DNA of 18,521 bases from assembly GCA_902805805.1 (NCBI GenBank), contig CADCUE010000016.1:1-18521 (forward strand), given 5' to 3'. Under the pieces are notes generated by a model. That model was not told where the DNA came from. It saw nothing but the letters and a program-made list of their open reading frames with translations, and ran no database searches. Shown piece by piece: positions 14,943 to 18,521 of this stretch. Numbering within the stretch: position 1 is the stretch's first letter; each line of letters begins with the position of its first letter. The DNA is from an uncultured Frankineae bacterium (lineage in GTDB: Bacteria > Actinomycetota > Actinomycetes > Mycobacteriales > SCTD01). The position numbers and the translations under genes were made by a program.

Positions 14943-16082
14943 GTGACCGTGCGCCTGTCGGACGTCGTGGCCGTCCTGGAAGAGCTCTACCCGCCGTCGT
15001 GGGCGCAGTCGTGGGACGCCGTCGGGCTCGTGTGCGGCGATCCCGACGCGCCCGTGCGCCGGGTGCTGCTCGCCGTGGACCCGGTCGCCCCCGTCGTGCG
15101 CGACGCCGTGGACGGGGGCTTCGACCTGCTGCTCACCCATCACCCGCTGTACCTGCGGGGCACCACGTCGGTGGCCGCGACCTCGCCCAAGGGCAAGGTC
15201 GTCCACGCGCTCGTCCGCGGCGGCTGCGCGCTGCACGTGGCGCACACCAACGCGGACGTGGCCGACCCCGGGGTGTCGGACGCGCTGGCCGACCGCTTCG
15301 GGCTGCGCGACCTGCGTCCGCTGCAGGCCTCGGCCGGCGAGGCGCTCGACAAGCTCGTCGTCTTCGTGCCCGTCGAGGACGCCGAGCGCGTGCTGGACGC
15401 CGTGACCGCCGCGGGAGCCGGCTCGATCGGCGACTACGAGCGCTGTGCGTGGTCGACGACCGGGACCGGGACCTTCCGGCCGCGAGCCGGTGCGACACCG
15501 AGCAGGGGCGCGGTCGGGCAGGTCGAGCGGGTCGCCGAGGCGCGCCTGGAGGTGGTGCTGCCCCGGGACCGCCGCGCCGAGGTCGTCCGCGCGATGCGCG
15601 CGGCGCACCCGTACGAGGAACCGGCCCACGACGTGCTCGAGCTGGCCGCCCCTGCGAGTCCCCGCGGGCTGGGCCGCGTGGGCGAGCTGCCGCACCCGAC
15701 GACCCTGGGCGAGCTCACCGAGCGTGCCGCCGAGGTCCTGCCGCCCACCGCCTGGGGCGTGCGCTGCGCCGGGGACCTCGACCGCGTGGTGCGGACGCTC
15801 GCCGTGTGCGGCGGCTCCGGCGACTCGCTGCTGCGGGAGGCCGGCCGCGCGGCCGACGCCTACCTCACCGCAGACCTGCGGCACCACCCCGCGAGCGAGG
15901 CGCCGGACGGGCTCGGGCTGATCGACGCCGCGCACTGGGCGACCGAGCACCCGTGGCTCGCCGACGCCGCCCGACGGCTGTCGGCCGCCACTACGGTGGA
16001 GACGGTCGTGTCGGACCGCGTGACCGACCCCTGGACGCACGCCGTCCGTTCACCCCGATGGGCGAGGAGCTCTTCTCCGTGA
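14943..16082 (+). CDS. Nif3-like dinuclear metal-centre protein (YbgI/YqfO family)
   Basis: The 379-aa product is a NIF3/DUF34 family protein. N-terminal hallmarks are SWDAVGLVCGDP, LLLTHHPLYLRG (His66, His67) and HTNADVADPG (His101, Asp105). The C-terminal half supplies further ligands: ADLRHHPASE (His314, His315) and IDAAHWATE (His331, Glu335). These residues form the two-metal site of the family. Residues about 130-235, including AHPYEEPAHDVLEL, are the inserted PII-like domain found in the long (about 370 aa) forms. The cellular role is debated; GTP cyclohydrolase-like and metal-related roles have been proposed for relatives. The GTG has no Shine-Dalgarno sequence and probably starts a leaderless mRNA. 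It heads a three-gene operon, its TGA overlapping the next GTG (GTGA). Equivalent to Rv2230c by context. Confidence 0.9.
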   Translation: MTVRLSDVVAVLEELYPPSWAQSWDAVGLVCGDPDAPVRRVLLAVDPVAPVVRDAVDGGFDLLLTHHPLYLRGTTSVAATSPKGKVVHALVRGGCALHVAHTNADVADPGVSDALADRFGLRDLRPLQASAGEALDKLVVFVPVEDAERVLDAVTAAGAGSIGDYERCAWSTTGTGTFRPRAGATPSRGAVGQVERVAEARLEVVLPRDRRAEVVRAMRAAHPYEEPAHDVLELAAPASPRGLGRVGELPHPTTLGELTERAAEVLPPTAWGVRCAGDLDRVVRTLAVCGGSGDSLLREAGRAADAYLTADLRHHPASEAPDGLGLIDAAHWATEHPWLADAARRLSAATTVETVVSDRVTDPWTHAVRSPRWARSSSP

Positions 16083-16822
16083 AAGCAGACCCGTTCGTCC
16101 AGCTGCGGCTGCTGGAGCTGCAGAGCCTCGACAGCGCGCTCGACCGCCTCGCGCACCGGCGGCGGACCCTGCCGGAGCTGGCGGAGATGGCCCGCCTCGA
16201 CGGGCTCGTCGATGCGCTGCGCGACGGCATCGTCCGGGCCGAGACCGAGGTGTCGGACCTGGCCCGGGAGCAGGCGAGGTTCGAGCGGGAGATCGACCAG
16301 GTGCGCGCCCGCAAGTCGCGGGACGAGAGCCGGTTGTCCTCCGGCAGCATCACGGCGTCCAAGCAGCTCCAGGACCTGGAGCACGAGGTCGCCTCGCTGT
16401 CCCGCCGGCAGTCGGACCTGGAGGACGGCGAGCTCGAGGTGATGGAGCGGGCCGAGACCGCGCAGGCGGGGCTCGACGAGCTGACGACGCGGCGGGAGGC
16501 CCACCTCACGGCTCGGGCCGAGGCCGAGCGGGCGGCCGCCGCGGCCACCGAGGAGATCGACGCGGAGCTCGCGAAGACGTCCGCCGCACGCGCGGAGCTG
16601 GCCGCGACGATGCCGGCCGACCTGCTCGGGCTGTACGAGAAGCTGCGCGCCTCCGAGGGCGGCATCGGCGCGGGCGAGATCTCCCGCGGACGCTGCGGCG
16701 GCTGCCACCTCGACCTGATGAACAACGAGAAGTCGGCCTACCGCGCTGCGCCCCCGGACGAGGTGCTCCGGCACGACGAGTGCGGGCGGATCCTCGTGCG
16801 CACCGCCGAGTCGGGGCTGTGA
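16079..16822 (+). CDS. C4-type zinc-ribbon coiled-coil protein (DUF164 / CT398-like)
   Basis: The 247-aa protein has a long charged alpha-helical coiled coil (residues about 8-175: LRLLELQSLDSALDRLAHRRR, AEVSDLAREQARF-like heptads, SKQLQDLEHEVASL) and a C-terminal zinc ribbon. The first knuckle is Cys206-Gly-Gly-Cys209. The second is His232-Asp-Glu-Cys235 in RHDECGRILVR, where relatives normally have CxxC; the ligand set is therefore C-C-H-C. The family is conserved next to nif3 and RNase H in actinobacteria (Rv2229c) and proposed to act on nucleic acid or as a scaffold; no activity is assured. The GTG at 16079 overlaps the nif3 stop and has GAGGAG nine nt upstream. An in-frame ATG at 16058 is possible, but GAGGAG would then lie inside the gene. 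Confidence 0.85.
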   Translation: MKADPFVQLRLLELQSLDSALDRLAHRRRTLPELAEMARLDGLVDALRDGIVRAETEVSDLAREQARFEREIDQVRARKSRDESRLSSGSITASKQLQDLEHEVASLSRRQSDLEDGELEVMERAETAQAGLDELTTRREAHLTARAEAERAAAAATEEIDAELAKTSAARAELAATMPADLLGLYEKLRASEGGIGAGEISRGRCGGCHLDLMNNEKSAYRAAPPDEVLRHDECGRILVRTAESGL

Positions 16823-18012
16823 GCCGGCGGCTCCTGGTCGAGGCCGACGGCGGGTCGCGCGGCAACCCCGGCCCGGCCGGGTACGGCGCCGTCGTCCGTG
16901 ACGCGACGACCGGTCAGGTGCTGGCCGAGCGAGCGGCGGGCATCGGCCGGGCCACGAACAACGTCGCGGAGTACGGCGGGCTCATCGCCGGGCTGACCGC
17001 GGCGCTGGACCTCGACCCGTCCGAGGTCGAGGTGCGCATGGACAGCAAGCTGGTCGTCGAGCAGATGAGCGGTCGCTGGCAGGTCAAGCACCCGGCGATG
17101 AAGCCGCTCGCGGCGGAGGCGTCGGCCCTGGTCCGCCGCCTGCCGCGGGTGCGGTTCTCCTGGATCCCCCGGGCGCAGAACGCGCACGCCGACCGGCTCG
17201 CCAACGAGGCCATGGACGCTGCGGCGCGCGGGGACGTGTGGCGGCCGGCCGGCGACAGCGGCCCCGCCGACGCGGCCGACGCCTGGCTCGCGGCGCACGA
17301 GCCGACGGCGTCGCTGGCGCCCGTCGACGGCTCTGCCCCCTCGGCGGACCGGCCGGTGGCCACGCCGCAGAACGGCTGGCGCGACGACCCGGCGGCGCCC
17401 CCGACGACGGCCCTGATGCTGCGCCACGGTCAGACGGAGCTGTCGGTGCAGAAGCGGTTCTCGGGCATGGGGGAGCAGCCGTTGACGGCGTACGGCCGCC
17501 TGCAGGCGGCGGCCGCCGCGGCCCGGCTCGCGGGCAGCGGCGCCACGGCCGTCATCAGCAGCCCTCTGCGCCGGGCTCGCGAGACGGCCGAGCTCGTCGC
17601 CGAGGCGCTGGGGCTCCCCGTCGCGGTCGAGGCCGGCCTGCGGGAGACCGACTTCGGCGACTGGGAGGGCTGGACGTTCGCCGAGGTCAAGGCGAAGTGG
17701 CCGCGCGAGCTCGACGCGTGGCTCGCCGACCCTGCCGTGCCGCCGCCGTTCGGCGAGAGCTTCGACGCGACGACGACGCGGGTGCGGCAGGCCCGCGACC
17801 GGGTGCTCCGGTCGTACGGCGGGCAGCGCGTGGTGCTCGTCAGCCACGTCACGCCGATCAAGACGCTGCTGCGCCTGGCGCTCGACGCGCCGCCCACGGC
17901 GCTGTACCGCATGCACCTCGACCTCGCGTGCCTGTCCGAGGTGCAGTGGTTCGCCGACGGCCCGTCGGTCGTCCGGTCGCTCAACGACACTGCGCACGTG
18001 CCGGCGGAGTAG
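16819..18012 (+). CDS. Bifunctional RNase HI / histidine (acid) phosphatase
   Basis: The 397-aa fusion has an RNase HI domain (residues 1-135) and a histidine phosphatase domain (about 196-397) joined by an Ala/Pro-rich linker. The RNase H acidic residues are all visible: EADGGSRGNPG (Asp10), NNVAEYGGL, MDSKLVVEQM and NAHADRLANEAM. The phosphatase has LRHGQT (Arg202, His203), SSPLRRARET, RETDFGDWEG (Glu276) and SHVTPIK (His343), a complete catalytic set. It should cut RNA in RNA-DNA hybrids and dephosphorylate a small molecule; the M. tuberculosis homologue Rv2228c is reported to combine RNase H with CobC-like alpha-ribazole phosphatase activity. The GTG start overlaps the zinc-ribbon stop (GTGA), so it is coupled to that gene. 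rnpB follows 98 bp downstream. Confidence 0.93.
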   Translation: MSRRLLVEADGGSRGNPGPAGYGAVVRDATTGQVLAERAAGIGRATNNVAEYGGLIAGLTAALDLDPSEVEVRMDSKLVVEQMSGRWQVKHPAMKPLAAEASALVRRLPRVRFSWIPRAQNAHADRLANEAMDAAARGDVWRPAGDSGPADAADAWLAAHEPTASLAPVDGSAPSADRPVATPQNGWRDDPAAPPTTALMLRHGQTELSVQKRFSGMGEQPLTAYGRLQAAAAAARLAGSGATAVISSPLRRARETAELVAEALGLPVAVEAGLRETDFGDWEGWTFAEVKAKWPRELDAWLADPAVPPPFGESFDATTTRVRQARDRVLRSYGGQRVVLVSHVTPIKTLLRLALDAPPTALYRMHLDLACLSEVQWFADGPSVVRSLNDTAHVPAE

Positions 18013-18073
18013 CCCGTGGACCGGTCCGCCGTCGGCGCGAGCCCGAGTGGATGTTCAGCCGGGCCCACCGCCA

Positions 18074-18103
18074 TCGGACCGCACGTGCCACCCGGCGTAC
18101 GCT
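18074..18103 (+). promoter_or_regulatory. Probable rnpB promoter
   Basis: TACGCT at 18098-18103 fits the actinobacterial TANNNT -10 and lies 7 nt before the expected 5' end of the RNase P RNA at 18111. TCGGAC at 18074-18079, with an 18-nt spacer, is a fair -35. The agreement between the -10 position and the P1 boundary is the main support. Confidence 0.55.
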
Positions 18104-18110
18104 CGTCCCC

Positions 18111-18501
<391 letters not shown>

Positions 18502-18521
18502 ACTCGAGCCTCTGACCAGCA

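Noticed and set aside
18018..18027. GGACCGGTCC palindrome after the RNase H gene
   Set aside because: A 10-bp self-complementary GC word without a loop or T-run is expected by chance in DNA this GC-rich.

Overview
The window is very GC-rich, densely packed chromosomal DNA of an actinobacterium. Many starts are GTG, several neighbouring genes overlap by four bases (GTGA), and the content is typically actinobacterial: DUF3145, DUF2795, DUF3052, a homodimeric AceE, an AhpE-type peroxiredoxin and a mycothiol-dependent maleylpyruvate-isomerase-family protein. The genus cannot be read from the sequence. I see no insertion sequence, prophage, CRISPR array or clear horizontally acquired block. This is mostly conserved housekeeping DNA, and no unmistakable new system is visible.

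Left part (1-7553). On the minus strand parE is followed by parC, which is cut by the left edge; together they encode the actinobacterial topoisomerase IV. Divergent from parE is an adenosine-deaminase-family gene whose 3' end carries a large imperfect palindrome. Next on the plus strand are DUF3145, a PAP2 membrane phosphatase and an HhH+PHP protein, the last two overlapping by 4 nt. The PHP gene converges on, and overlaps, an unrecognised 291-aa minus-strand gene. Upstream of that lies a DUF2795 gene.

Middle (7554-14119). aceE (pyruvate dehydrogenase E1) runs leftward and is divergent from yjbQ (UPF0047). The 77-bp gap between them holds two perfect palindromes about two helical turns apart. 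To the right are DUF3052, an overlapping SAM-dependent methyltransferase with a THUMP-like C-terminus, a convergent MDMPI-family gene, the peroxiredoxin ahpE and tRNA-Val(TAC). The set aceE / DUF3052 / ahpE recalls Mycobacterium tuberculosis Rv2241 / Rv2239c / Rv2238c (from memory, not searched).

Right part (14120-18521). A secreted SGNH hydrolase (minus) is divergent from a tight three-gene operon: nif3-like, C4-type zinc-ribbon protein and a bifunctional RNase HI/histidine phosphatase. The last two junctions are GTGA overlaps, and the order matches Rv2230c-Rv2229c-Rv2228c. Just downstream is rnpB, the RNase P RNA, almost complete with its P1 helix closed inside the window. The run groups several RNA- or nucleic-acid-linked genes.

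A recurrent regulatory theme is a -10-like hexamer (NANNNT) ending exactly 6 nt before a GTG start with little or no Shine-Dalgarno sequence. It occurs at nif3, the SGNH gene, add, the MDMPI gene and, more weakly, parE, and suggests leaderless mRNAs. No gene-free stretch exceeds 300 bp.
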